Shown: one piece after another, positions 24,706 through 34,792 of the stretch | How the letters are laid out: each line of letters opens with the position of its first letter | Position numbering within the stretch: position 1 is the stretch's first letter | DNA from: Linanthus parryae | Taxonomy: Eukaryota; Streptophyta; Magnoliopsida; Ericales; Polemoniaceae | Assembly (NCBI GenBank): GCA_023055425.1 | Contig: JALGPY010000007.1 | Location: forward strand, 20,408,001-20,472,000 | DNA length: 64,000 nucleotides | Direction: 5' to 3' | The notes under the pieces: generated by a model | What the model was told of the DNA's origin: nothing | Databases searched by the model: none | The model's input: the letters and a program-made list of their open reading frames with translations, nothing else | Translations under genes and position numbers: made by a program

Positions 24706-25497
24706 TGTACACCAAATTTCTTGTCCGAATTATGGAAACAAGGAAATCTGCGTCAAATTCAATTAGATGAAAAATAATAAAGCGGGATTACAATCTCGGG
24801 TATGTATTTCTTAAAACAAGAAAACAATCTCCTTTGATTCTTCTTTCCTTCTTCTTCGATCGAGGGTCTAGGCGACTTGATCTCGATTCGAACGTCTTGA
24901 CTTTCTCCAATCTGGATGGAGGTGGAGACTTGGCAGCAATGAAGTCCTCCGGGCCTTGGCGGCGTGTTCGGCGGAGCTTCGGCTTATGATCTTTGATTTG
25001 GCGGAGTTGGGATCTCCGGCGGCTGGATTGAAGTCCTCCGGGCCTTGGCGGCGTGTTCGGCGGAGCTTCGGCTTATGATCTTTGATTTGGCGGAGTTGGG
25101 ATCTCCGGCGGCTGGATTGAAGTCCTCCGGGCCTTGGCGGCGTGTTCGTCAGAGCTTCTGTAGCCTTTGGAACTTTGTAGTGTTGGGATGTGTAGTGTAG
25201 TGTGTTTTCTCTTGGAATGCACTTCTATTTATAGGCAAACCAGTGGGGGCATTTTGGTCATTGTACTCAGGATTTGAGATCCATAAAATACTAACAACCT
25301 TGTTTGTTATTATCTCTTTTTATTTGTTGAGAGATAATTGGTGAAAATTAATTACATATAATATAATCAACATTTAACTAGCAACTATATAATATGTAAA
25401 TAATATTTCATTTTTCCTACCACATGTAGCGTGTCCAACATGACATTTCGCGCTACTAAAATAGTGACACAATAATTATTATTTTTTTGTGTCAACA
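24706..25497 (-). repeat. 5' LTR of the Tat element
   Basis: 792 bp, minus-strand ends TGTTGACACAA...GGTGTACA. It contains the 89-bp tandem unit (starts at 24941, 25030, 25119) and a TATA box CTATAAATAG at 25234-25225 on the minus strand, which would drive gag-pol. Confidence 0.95.
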
Positions 25498-25502
25498 TGT
25501 AC

Positions 25503-26610
25503 ATCTCAAATAGGGAATAAGAACATAGAGAGTTGTAAGGTGTGTGTAGGGAGAGGGTAAGCACTAGTAACTGTTTGTGAGAGAGAGACAGTAAGGTATG
25601 GTACTGGACCAATGGGTCTTGTGTCGCAACGGAGAGCATAACAATCCTATATATAGTGGGGAAGTGACCGTTGAGGGATTAATGCACCATAAATGGCGGC
25701 TTAAAGATAGACCCCCAATGGCACGTTCGATCGTGTATATAGGAATTGTTACGTATCTGCCCGTAAGTATCGAAGACCGTTATGAGATCAGCCGCATTGA
25801 TGGGACACGTAAGCCTAGGATCTCTCAGTCAGTTACCAGAGGTCGCGCGCAAGCTTGGTTGTCGCATGCGTGCAACGGACCTTACCCTAGCCTCCAAACC
25901 ACTAAGTCCCTACAAGTCCCGTGTTATGGTGCGCAGGGGCTCTGTCTTGTAGCCCCCCACGTGGATCAGCACGGGTGGTGATCCGGTGTGGATGGAGCAC
26001 ATCTAGGTGTGCTGGATGGCTGCCACGTGGCGATGATCCGTCTGTCTGGAAAGCAGTATCTACACTATTATATGTTTTTTCTAAAGTGAAAAAGTAAGTG
26101 AGACATTTTTTGTAAAGAAAAATTAAAGAGAGAAAAATCATATGTAAAAATGTGAAATGACAATAACAATGAGACGGATGGAGTATTATGAAAGACAAAC
26201 ACACTTTCCTATCATATCGTTAGCTGAATTAGTCGGTCAAAACGACCCAAATAAACTAAAACACTCCTTAAAAAAAAGTAAACTAAGACCTAAACCTAAA
26301 GTCGCTTAGGCTTCAAGTCCGAACCCCACGAGTGCCAATTATCATCTGGCCACTGAGAATCAACATGACTATCCAAATCTAGACATATGTCTAAGACTCC
26401 GTAAATTTATCAGGTGCGAACAAGCTGACACAAACTCTAAATAACATAAGATTTCAATAAAAAATGAGTCAAAACTTGAAAGATGCCGTCGAAGTACATT
26501 TGAAATATGAAAAAATTGACAAGTGATCGAGCGTCTAAAGTCCCGAGGTCTCGGGTTTGACTACAAACATGGAAGTCTCAAAAATAAAAAAATAAATAAA
26601 ATAAAAATAA
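25503..26610. other. Unassigned region, possible old LTR fragment
   Basis: 25503-26050 is unusually GC-rich for the area and has a plus-strand ctatatatag box near 25650. It may be part of an older LTR into which the Tat element jumped, but I found no partner. Around 26170-26186 the motif gagacggatggagta looks like one end of a Stowaway MITE whose other end is not clear. Confidence 0.35.
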
Positions 26611-26714
26611 AAATTGACAAGTGATCTGCCAGGTCAGATTATACCTTCCCTAACTTCCCGGACCATTCCATTCTTCTCTCGGTTTTATCCGATGGCATTA
26701 AAACCCGCAAAGTT
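26611..26714 (+). repeat. 104-bp copy of the hydrolase gene 5' segment
   Basis: Gapless match of about 89% (about 11 differences by hand) to 50931-51034, which contains the possible upstream ATG of the alpha/beta-hydrolase gene. Shared words include gatctgccaggtcagattat and taacttcccgga. Homology stops at caaagtt in both copies. Confidence 0.8.
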
Positions 26715-26970
26715 CTTGCTTTTTGCTCCATCAGAGGCTCCATATGTTGGAGCTATGTTTTTGTCAATTTGGAGCAAATTTTGGTCCAAATCAAATTTTG
26801 CTCCACCTGTTGAAAATGCTCTTAGGTTTCAAGTTCAAACCACACGAACGTCATTCATTGTTGAGGTCAAATTGACATGACTATCTAAAATGTAAGGACT
26901 CCTTGAATTTGTCGAGGTTTGTGCAAGCTGGCCCAACACCACAATTAACATAAGATTTCATTTTAAAAAA

Positions 26971-27363
26971 AGGACAAATGACAATAAACCTATTTCGTCA
27001 AGTTTTTCATACGAAATCTATTTCTTTGTAATGACAAATGACACTACACTTATATATATGCAGTTTGACAGTTGTGACATTAAACATACAGCACTTTAAT
27101 TTCATAAAATACCCCGAAGACTTTTTATTTTGAGACACATAACCTCCAATCCTAAAGCGGGTTAGGTTAAATTTATGAATTTACTGTAATACCTATCACG
27201 AGATGGGTATTACAGCCCATCACGTGACCTCACGTGATGGGTAATAATTGAAGGCTATTTGTCTCAAAATAAAAAGTGCGGGAAATTTTTCTATGAAATT
27301 GATAGTGTTGGAGGCTAAATGTCATTAGTGTCAAACTGCGCATAAATGAGTGTCATTTGTCCT
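26971..27363. mobile_element. Foldback MITE
   Basis: Ends AGGACAAATGACA and its inverse TGTCATTTGTCCT. The arms pair imperfectly over about 120-180 bp around a centre containing the palindrome-rich cccatcacgtgacctcacgt. A related half-copy lies near 1905-2030. The target duplication is not clear. Confidence 0.65.
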
Positions 27364-27405
27364 TAAAACAAGTCAAACTGAAAAGATACTGACGAAACAG
27401 ATTTA

Positions 27406-27850
27406 GGGCCAGTTTGGTAATGCTGTGGCGGTTTAGAAATATGTTGTGTAGAAAGTACTGTGATAAAGCTGTTGTGAAAATCTACTGGATAAGTGTTTGG
27501 TAAATTCCGTATTTAAGCTGCCGCGAGAAAGAAATTTTGACATTTTATGTTTAGTAATTAGTGTTTTAGAGTTGCTGTTATCGTCGAAATGACAATATCA
27601 TACATGATATAATAAATAGTGCTATTACGATAGATAATTATTGAAATTTATTAACGGATAAAAATGTCTAATAACACGTTTATCGAAAATCAGATTCTGG
27701 AAAGCAACTCCTCCCCACTTTTCAAAAGCTGTTGTGGAGACATATTTGCTCTCCAAAAAAACAGAATATATAAATTTACCAAACACATTAATACTAATTT
27801 TAGATTCAAAAATCAGCGTTTCAGTAAACAAAAGCATTATAAACGGGCTC
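27406..27850. mobile_element. Tourist-like (PIF/Harbinger) MITE
   Basis: 445 bp with TTA on both sides (27403-27405, 27851-27853). Imperfect inverted termini: GGGCCAGTTTGGTAATGCT versus GAGCCCGTTTATAATGCT. Both the TTA duplication and the GGGCC..GTTTGG start fit Tourist elements. Confidence 0.7.
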
Positions 27851-28085
27851 TTAGTGCATTTTGGTATAGCCGATTTTAGAGATTAATCAATTTTTTTGCA
27901 TTAATGTAGTATTATTTCATTGCTAGACTAAGATATTCTTTACATTAGTGATCTATAATTTCAGCTCATACCAAAAAAGATTATAATTCTCAGTGAAGTT
28001 GATTTTTTTTTTCCAAATTATTTTCAGTTGATTATTGAGATCTTCAGGTATCAAACAGGTGAGGACACAGGTTTTCCTGATCACC

Positions 28086-29408
28086 ATGGATGGAGCGGAA
28101 TCCGGCTGGTTGGACAAGATCCAATTGACGGAGAAAGAGGCACAACCAATCTTGATCAAGGCAATCACAAGTAAGAAGGCAAAGGAGAGCTGGAACTATA
28201 GCTTAATCGGAAAGTTTGTAGGTTCCAAGCAAGTTGAAAGTTGGAGGCTAAAGGAGCTCTTCCAGATAATATGGTGTCCAGATAACGATCTGGCTGTCAT
28301 GTCTATGGGGGAAAATCGCTTTGTGTTCAAATTTGAGACTGGGAGATTACGAGACAACGTCCTCTATGGAGGACCTTGGAACTTTGATGACCAACTCCTA
28401 TTACTCAAAAACTGGGATATGAAGGAGAAGATCAACAGTATTAAGTTTAACGATATCCACCTATGGATCCAAATCAAAGGCCTCCCTATCCATCTTCTCC
28501 ATGAAGAGGTTGGGCTCACGATTGGAGCTTCTATAGGGGATGTCGATCGAACTACTGTCCATCTGGATGGGGAGGAAAAAGACCGTTGCATTCGGGTCCG
28601 AACCCGAGTCAAGACCTACGAGTCATTGAGGAGACGCGCCAATGTGGTCACTGAGGAGGGGGAGGACATTTGGGTAGATCTCTTCTATGAACGGATCCCT
28701 AACATCTGTTCATGGTGTGGACGGCTAGATCATGGCTCCGGTGAGTGCTCTGAGAGAACACCGGCAATTGACCAAAATCTGTTCCCGGGGTATGGGAACT
28801 GGATGTTAAGGAAGACAACTCACAAAAGGAAAAACACCATGGTTAGTGGGGGGACTGCTGCAAACCGGAAGCAGACGGAGGTGAATCTTCCGGCGAGCAA
28901 GACGGCAGGGAAGGACCAAAAAGCGCAAGGAGAAAAGCCAAGGGACCCCCCACGCAAAAAATCTCAATCAGTTATGGATAATGATTCGAATGCAAAAGGA
29001 AAAGGAATTCTAGCTGATTTTCCGTCTATTGGGGAGTCCAAACAAATCCCTAATGATAATGATAAACCTGAAGATCAGGGGCATAATTATCATCAAGGAT
29101 TGACTACCCATCCGGAAAAGATTCCCCGAGTGAATTTCGGGGCACAAAAAATGCTGACGAGAAAGGAAAATCCCAAGTCTCGTGCGCGTGCAAAGGCAAA
29201 ACTGGAGAAAGGAAAGGAGAACGAGATTTCCCAAGGCAAACGGAAGTCAAACGGACTCCCAATAATCACGCCATCAGATACGGGATTGATCGTAGGGGGG
29301 GGGGGAAGAGGAATTGTACGACGGGACCGAACCAGTGCCCAGACACAATGGCATCGGGGGACCAGAGGATCCAGGGGTACGAGGATGCTGACTCAGCTAT
29401 GGTTTTAG
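28086..29408 (+). CDS. LINE ORF1 (DUF4283-type, CCHC zinc knuckle)
   Basis: 440 aa from the ATG at 28086, in good context (atcaccATGG). Residues about 30-190 resemble the DUF4283 nucleic-acid-binding domain of plant LINE ORF1 proteins (LIGKFVG, GRLRDNVLYGGPWNFDDQ, IHLWIQIKGLPIHLL). A CCHC knuckle, CSWCGRLDHGSGEC, lies at about 208-221. The rest is Lys-rich and disordered-looking. The protein should bind LINE RNA as a chaperone. The C-terminus is suspect: an 11-G run at 29295-29305 may have shifted the frame, because another frame stays open to 29470 and would overlap the ORF2 start as ATGA. Confidence 0.88.
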   Translation: MDGAESGWLDKIQLTEKEAQPILIKAITSKKAKESWNYSLIGKFVGSKQVESWRLKELFQIIWCPDNDLAVMSMGENRFVFKFETGRLRDNVLYGGPWNFDDQLLLLKNWDMKEKINSIKFNDIHLWIQIKGLPIHLLHEEVGLTIGASIGDVDRTTVHLDGEEKDRCIRVRTRVKTYESLRRRANVVTEEGEDIWVDLFYERIPNICSWCGRLDHGSGECSERTPAIDQNLFPGYGNWMLRKTTHKRKNTMVSGGTAANRKQTEVNLPASKTAGKDQKAQGEKPRDPPRKKSQSVMDNDSNAKGKGILADFPSIGESKQIPNDNDKPEDQGHNYHQGLTTHPEKIPRVNFGAQKMLTRKENPKSRARAKAKLEKGKENEISQGKRKSNGLPIITPSDTGLIVGGGGRGIVRRDRTSAQTQWHRGTRGSRGTRMLTQLWF

Positions 29409-29466
29409 TGAACATCACCAACACAAATGAAAAGGTGGAGGCTGCGAGACAGCCCCGCCTAGAACA

Positions 29467-32400
29467 ATGAAAACCATCAGCTGGAACGTTCGGGGACTTG
29501 GAAACCCCCGTAACGTGATAGTCCTTCACGATCTTGTGAAAGACAAACTTCCGAATTTGGTTTTTCTCATGGAAACCAAATTGTACTCACATGAGATGGT
29601 TAGAATTCAACATAAGCTCGGTTTTAGTTTCGGTTCTTTTGAAGATTGTGACGACAGGAGAGGTGGTCTTGGACTGCTGTGGGATAATGAGTGTAATGTC
29701 AAGGTGCTATCTTCGGCAAAACACTATATCCACTGCTTGGTCGAGGACAAGGACAAAAAAGTTTTTTGGTACCTTACGGGGTTTTACGGAGATCCAGTAA
29801 GGGAAGAAAGACATAATTCATGGGAGCTTCTTAGAAGGCTCAAACCCCACGGGGACGCCCCTTGGTGTGTTTTTGGCGACTTTAATCAGGTCGCAAACCA
29901 GAAGGAGAAGAATGGTGGAAGAGATGTGTGTCTCAGCCAAGCTATCCCCTTTATCGAAGCACTGCTGGATTGCGATTTAGTGGATCTGGGTTTCAAAGGG
30001 AACCCTTTCACGTGGTGTAACAACCAAGAAGACGAGAGAAACATAAAAGAAATATTGGACAGGGTAGTCGCCAATCTAGCCTGGAGAACAATCTACGGGA
30101 ACTCTCGAGTCGAACATCTTATATCCTCCATTTCCGACCACAAACCGGTGGAGATGATTCTGGAGGCTCTTAATCCTTCAACAACTATTATGGGTCCAAA
30201 AAGATTTTTTTTAGAGTCTAATTGGATCCAACATCGCGACTGCAAGCAAAAGGTTGCCGAACTTTGGAGCAGTCTTGGTGTTTCATCGTCTCTAAAAGAC
30301 AAACTGGATGAGCAAGCTCAAGCCCTATCGCAATGGGGTAAATTGATGATTGGTGATGTCAAACTCAAGATTAAAGAAGGAAAGAAAGAAATCCAGAAGT
30401 TAGAACTCAGAAAACCCTCCAAAACCAACCTTGAGAAACTAAAGAAGGTGAAAGACAAGGTTAATACTCTCCTCCTTCAAGAAGAAGAATATTGGCGACA
30501 GAGATCAAGAGCTCTCTGGTTGAAAAATGGTGACAAAAATACCAATTATTTCCACCGCAAGGCGACGGCAAGAAAAGCTCGCAACACTATCAGTGGTCTC
30601 GAAGACCCCAATGGAGTGAGGCATACGGAGGACAAAGAGGTAATCCAGATCCTATCGAATCATTTCAATGAAATATTCAAATCTTCTAACCCAAGTGAGG
30701 AGTTCATAGACTCCAAACTTGGAGAAGTTGGCACTGGAATCTCGCAGGAACAAAGAAATTTCCTAGAAAGCCCTTATACGTTGGAAGAGGTACACGACAG
30801 TCTCAAACAAATGGCTCCCTACAAAGCTCCCGATATAGATGGGTATCCAGCAGCTTTCTTTCAGAAGTTCTGGAACGAGATCGGAATGGAGGTGGGCAAT
30901 TGTGTCCTAGAGATTCTCAATGGGAGAAAAAGTGTTAAAGATTTCAACCACACGTTGATCACGCTCATCCCAAAAGTCAAGAAAGTTAGATCCCCTGCCG
31001 ATCTTAGGCCTATAAGCCTATGCACGGTAATCTACAAGTTGGTGTCCAAAACAATGGCGAACAGGCTAAAAACGATTATGCCGTCAATTATAGCGGAAAG
31101 CCAAAGCGCTTTTGTTCCCGACAGGCTCATTACCGATAACGTAATTGTCGCATTCGAGCTTCTACATTCGATGAAACATCGAAAGTGCGGAAAAGAGGGC
31201 TATTTGGCTCTCAAAATGGATATCAGCAAGGCATACGACCGGGTGGAATGGATTTTCATTCAAAAAATGTTTCACAAACTCGGGTTCGGGCCGAGATGGA
31301 TAGCACTGGTGAACGATTGCATAGCGACAACATCTTTCTCTTTTAATTATAAAGGCAAGGTTGTTGGTTATGTTAAGCCCGAGCGGGGGCTTTGTCAAGG
31401 TTGTCCTATCTCACCTTATCTCTTTTTATTATGTGATGAATTTCTCTCCCGTTCGCTCACGTCGGCCATGAATAATAAAGCTATTACAGGATTGTCCGCA
31501 TCGAGAGGGGGCACAAAGATCACCCATCTCTTCTTTGCGGACGATAGCCTTCTTTTCATGAAGGCAACTATGGAGGAAATAAGCTATCTAGCAACATTAT
31601 TACAAGAGTATGAGCAAATCACGGGACAAAAAATTAATTTGGAGAAGTCGGCCGCAGTTTATTCCAGCAATGTCCCGACGGATCGAAGGGAAGAGCTGAG
31701 TGCGGTTCTAGGCGTGAAAACTGAGATCCTCCACGACAAATATCTTGGTCTGCCAACTGAGATTGGGAGGAAGAAAATGACAACATTTCAGCACATTGTT
31801 GAACGTGTTCTTGCTAAACTTAAAAGTTGGAAGGAAAAGTTCCTTACTTTTGCGGGGAAGGAGGTGCTTCTCAAGGCGGTAATCCAAGCAATCCCTACCT
31901 TCACAATGTCATGTTTCGCTCTCCCGGTGGGCCTTCTCAGAAAAATCGAATCCTTAATGGCAAGGTTCTGGTGGGGAGGTGATGTGGACACTAGAAAAAT
32001 CCACTGGATGTCGTGGAACAAATTGTTGACCAGCAAACAAAAAGGCGGAATTGGCTTCAAAGATCTGCAGATTTTTAATAAAGCGATGTTAGCTAAACAA
32101 TTTTGGCGATTGTTAATGAACCCTCACTCCCTGCCGGCAAAAGTTTTACGGGAAAAATACTACGCCAGCACGGGTCTGTTGAATGCTAAATCCGATCAAA
32201 GAAGCTCTTTTATTTGGAAAAGTATAGTTTCGGCAAAACAGCTCATCCAACAGGGTTGCAGATGGAGGATTGGGAACGGTCAATACCTGAATGTCTTTTC
32301 AGATCCGTGGCTTCTCCGGCCACATTCTTTCAAGCCTATCACCCAGCCGCGACACTTCTGGAACCTGAAAATTGCAGATCTAATTTCAGAAGACAGGGTA

Positions 32401-33552
32401 TGGGACGTAAACAAGCTCAACCAAATTTTTTGCCAAGAAGATGTAGAAGAAATCCAAAGAATACAAATCCCATCAGTGGATTTACCAGATAGATTGATAT
32501 GGAATTTCACTGATAAGGGACATTATTCGGTCAAAAGTGGGTACGAGCTTCTCAAAAATATTGAAGATTTAAAACAGAGATTCCAACAAGGAGAGGCATC
32601 AGATCAAATCGCAAATGTGTGGGATAAATTGTGGCAAGTCAAAGTGCCCAAACGAAACGTTTTTACCTTTTGGAGGGGAGTAAAAGGGGCCTTACCGACC
32701 AGAGCCAATTTGCAAAAAAGGGGGATGGAAGTCAACAACAGTTGTGTTTTGTGCCAGTACCACTCCGAAACCGAACACCAGCTGTTCACACAGTGTTCGT
32801 ATGCAAAAAAGACATGGTCTTGGTTGCTAAACAGTCATCACCCAAAAAACTGGGCTGGAGACTTCTATAGCTGGGCTACAAACCTGATGGCAAATGGAAA
32901 TAGCGAAGAACGGGAGAGACTCATCATAGGGGTTTGCTCCATCTGGAAACATCGCAACAAAAAACTTTTCGAGAACAAGCTTTCGGATCCGAAGATCGAT
33001 GTTGAATCTGCTCTTAGAGAACTTTCCATCTATAAGCACATGCAACAAGAGGATTTGATTCTTCAACAGGCTCAGAGCTCCACATCTCCAACCCCCACTC
33101 AACGAAGACCGCCGGAGGGGTGGACGGTGATATCAACTGACGCCGCATGGAACCCTCAAAGGAAGAGGGCAGCAATTGGCGTAGTTATCACCGACGGCAA
33201 AGGACTCTTCATCGCCGGAAAAGCCCATCCAATCCCACTCAGATCGTCGGCGATGGAAGCAGAATCCGAAGCGATCAAGAGGGGTATCGAATTTGCTCAA
33301 AATTACGCTCAAACCAAGTTTTGGATTGAGACTGATTCATCTGCAATAGCCAAAGAAATCCAGAGGATGAAGAGGAGTAATGAAGGGTCAAACCTCGCCT
33401 CGGAGAGTGGAAAGGTTCTAGACGAAATTATGAACCTTATCTCTCTTTCCGGAGAAATCGAGGTGACTTTCAAACCACGAGCTTACAACAGCTGTGCCCA
33501 CCACCTGGCGAAACAGGCGTGTGACAGCCAGGCCATTTTTGAATGTAACTAG
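29467..33552 (+). CDS. LINE ORF2: endonuclease, reverse transcriptase, RNase H
   Basis: 1361 codons, uninterrupted. APE-type endonuclease at residues 1-230 (ISWNVRGLGN, FLMETKL, SDHKPV at about 223). Reverse transcriptase at about 450-780 (SAFVPDRLITDN, KMDISKAYDRVEW, GLCQGCPISPYLF, FADDS at about 689). zf-RVT zinc-binding block at about 1050-1120 (LPTRANLQKRG, CVLCQ...TEHQLF). RNase H at about 1221-1354 (STDAAW, MEAESEAIKRGIEFA, IETDSSAIAKEI, AHHLAKQAC). The C-terminal RNase H marks the plant L1 lineage. The present TAG (33550-33552) is supplied by the Helitron's terminal CTAG. In the uninterrupted LINE the frame continues at 50788 for 28 more codons to a TAA at 50873. The insertion thus replaces only the extreme C-terminus but separates the 3' UTR from the ORF. 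Confidence 0.96.
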   Translation: MKTISWNVRGLGNPRNVIVLHDLVKDKLPNLVFLMETKLYSHEMVRIQHKLGFSFGSFEDCDDRRGGLGLLWDNECNVKVLSSAKHYIHCLVEDKDKKVFWYLTGFYGDPVREERHNSWELLRRLKPHGDAPWCVFGDFNQVANQKEKNGGRDVCLSQAIPFIEALLDCDLVDLGFKGNPFTWCNNQEDERNIKEILDRVVANLAWRTIYGNSRVEHLISSISDHKPVEMILEALNPSTTIMGPKRFFLESNWIQHRDCKQKVAELWSSLGVSSSLKDKLDEQAQALSQWGKLMIGDVKLKIKEGKKEIQKLELRKPSKTNLEKLKKVKDKVNTLLLQEEEYWRQRSRALWLKNGDKNTNYFHRKATARKARNTISGLEDPNGVRHTEDKEVIQILSNHFNEIFKSSNPSEEFIDSKLGEVGTGISQEQRNFLESPYTLEEVHDSLKQMAPYKAPDIDGYPAAFFQKFWNEIGMEVGNCVLEILNGRKSVKDFNHTLITLIPKVKKVRSPADLRPISLCTVIYKLVSKTMANRLKTIMPSIIAESQSAFVPDRLITDNVIVAFELLHSMKHRKCGKEGYLALKMDISKAYDRVEWIFIQKMFHKLGFGPRWIALVNDCIATTSFSFNYKGKVVGYVKPERGLCQGCPISPYLFLLCDEFLSRSLTSAMNNKAITGLSASRGGTKITHLFFADDSLLFMKATMEEISYLATLLQEYEQITGQKINLEKSAAVYSSNVPTDRREELSAVLGVKTEILHDKYLGLPTEIGRKKMTTFQHIVERVLAKLKSWKEKFLTFAGKEVLLKAVIQAIPTFTMSCFALPVGLLRKIESLMARFWWGGDVDTRKIHWMSWNKLLTSKQKGGIGFKDLQIFNKAMLAKQFWRLLMNPHSLPAKVLREKYYASTGLLNAKSDQRSSFIWKSIVSAKQLIQQGCRWRIGNGQYLNVFSDPWLLRPHSFKPITQPRHFWNLKIADLISEDRVWDVNKLNQIFCQEDVEEIQRIQIPSVDLPDRLIWNFTDKGHYSVKSGYELLKNIEDLKQRFQQGEASDQIANVWDKLWQVKVPKRNVFTFWRGVKGALPTRANLQKRGMEVNNSCVLCQYHSETEHQLFTQCSYAKKTWSWLLNSHHPKNWAGDFYSWATNLMANGNSEERERLIIGVCSIWKHRNKKLFENKLSDPKIDVESALRELSIYKHMQQEDLILQQAQSSTSPTPTQRRPPEGWTVISTDAAWNPQRKRAAIGVVITDGKGLFIAGKAHPIPLRSSAMEAESEAIKRGIEFAQNYAQTKFWIETDSSAIAKEIQRMKRSNEGSNLASESGKVLDEIMNLISLSGEIEVTFKPRAYNSCAHHLAKQACDSQAIFECN

Positions 33553-33555
33553 GTT

Positions 33556-33584
33556 CCACCCCGCGCGCGTTGCGCGCGGTGTGG
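33556..33584 (-). other. Helitron 3'-terminal hairpin
   Basis: Thirteen-base GC-rich arms (one mismatch) around a 3-nt loop, three bases from the terminal CTAG (33549-33552). This structure serves as the 3' terminator in rolling-circle transposition. Confidence 0.9.
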
Positions 33585-34320
33585 CCTTGGCATGTTTGCT
33601 TGTCTGATGGGCGAAGATCGGCGTGCCATTGCACCGGGCGTTGTCGTTTGGCTTGGAAGATCACAATAGTCTCATTGTACGTGTAATTGGAATTCATGCG
33701 TCACATGAACAGTATAGTAGAAATTGTTGTTGATTTTTTGTAAGAGGAGGACGTCGAAATCTATGATTTGATGCAACAAATTGGTATTGCGTGTAGTAAT
33801 CAAACGGAAGTAAATTGATATTGACATTTAGTAATGCCAGTGGACGTGTTTTTCATCTCACATATGTTCCTTAAAAGAAAAAATAATTATGTTTACAACC
33901 GTGTGGTTGTGATATAATAACTTCGCACCTTATATTCTTGGATTCCAAATAGATATCATAGAAAATCATACTTATTTAAAATTGATTTTCGTAAATATAC
34001 CCTGCTATTCTCACAGACGCGTTAATTGCTCCGCTACCACCCAGAAAGCACAATTATAACCTGAAACCCTAATCAATTGTCAACGCCTAGTTTCCTCTCC
34101 AATCAGTCACACGCTGAGTCCTTTTGATTTACGTTTCATCATTAAGATCTATCGTTTTGTGTGTGTTGAAGATTTCTGCGGCAGATTTAGTGGGGTTTGC
34201 AATATCTTCTAATTGATTGAAAGCGTGCATTTAGTACAGATGTGTCTCTTAGAAGATGCATGGTAATAAGTTCTTTGAATGGATGTGAACAGTTGCAACG
34301 GTCTTGTCAAATTTATATTC
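33585..34320. other. Helitron 3' subterminal region
   Basis: No minus-strand gene. 34020-34320 probably forms promoter and 5' sequence of the plus-strand ORF at 34376. Confidence 0.5.
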
Positions 34321-34324
34321 ATCT

Positions 34325-34334
34325 ACTATATATA
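34325..34334 (+). promoter_or_regulatory. TATA box before the Lys-rich ORF
   Basis: ctatatataagc on the plus strand, about 45 bp upstream of the ATG at 34376, a plausible core promoter. The transcription start would leave a leader of roughly 15-20 nt, or the true start lies further upstream. Confidence 0.5.
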
Positions 34335-34375
34335 AGCACAACCAATTTGCTGTGGACATTACATAGAATACAGCA

Positions 34376-34792
34376 ATGGACTATAGTAAAGAAAGTAGTG
34401 ATGGTAAGGTGAGGAAGGGTGACAAGAAGAAGATCAAGAAGAAGGTTAAGAAAAATCAGAGGTATGAGAGTGAGTTGAGTATGTCTTCGTGGGAGAGTTG
34501 GCATGATCACTCGTATGTGCTTGGGAAGGGGTCGGAGTCAACTATATATTCGGATGCATCGGATAAAGATGAATTCTGGCGGGTTGACACAGCTTCCTCT
34601 TTTCCAAATAATTGGACCTGTACTTATCATCCCGGCACAAGTAACAAGAACAAAGTTAAAGGCAAAAGCAGTGAAGGTTTGCGGCGGAAAAAAGCAAATT
34701 GTCCACCAGATGGTACACAAGATCAGGGCGGGAAGAGGAAGAACAGAGATGATGGCGTTGTCGATTCGTCCCAGAAGAAACGGAAGGTGTAG
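34376..34792 (+). CDS. Small Lys-rich nuclear-type protein in the Helitron
   Basis: 138 aa, the only plausible plus-strand gene in the Helitron. The N-terminus is a basic cluster (KGDKKKIKKKVKKNQR). The middle is Ser/Asp/Trp-containing. The C-terminus is a second basic stretch ending KKRKV, which looks like a nuclear localisation signal, so the product is probably nuclear. No domain was recognised. A TATA box sits just upstream. It could be a captured host gene fragment or a chance ORF. Opposite orientation to all other cargo is notable. Confidence 0.5.
   Translation: MDYSKESSDGKVRKGDKKKIKKKVKKNQRYESELSMSSWESWHDHSYVLGKGSESTIYSDASDKDEFWRVDTASSFPNNWTCTYHPGTSNKNKVKGKSSEGLRRKKANCPPDGTQDQGGKRKNRDDGVVDSSQKKRKV

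Larger units (their letters stand above)
12997..25497 (-). mobile_element. Ty3/gypsy LTR retrotransposon, Tat clade, 12.5 kb
   Basis: A complete element on the minus strand. Two LTRs (12997-13785, 24706-25497) enclose gag, protease, RT, two RNase H domains and integrase in that order. This is the Ty3/gypsy order with the dual RNase H typical of the Tat clade. The 5-bp target duplication tgtac lies at 12992-12996 and 25498-25502. A primer binding site and a polypurine tract sit just inside the LTRs. An antisense gene and a tandem-repeat array lie between integrase and the 3' LTR. By hand I count about 15 differences between the LTRs over about 790 columns. Coding regions carry at least four stops and four frameshifts, so it is not autonomous now. 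Confidence 0.95.

Noticed and set aside
25503..26050. GC-rich segment with a TATA-like box as a second LTR
   Set aside because: No partner copy in the window and no identifiable TG/CA borders; left as unassigned.
26614..26880. Plus-strand ORF sharing a start with the hydrolase leader
   Set aside because: Only the 104-bp duplicated part is shared; the remainder is unrelated AT-rich DNA without splice continuity.
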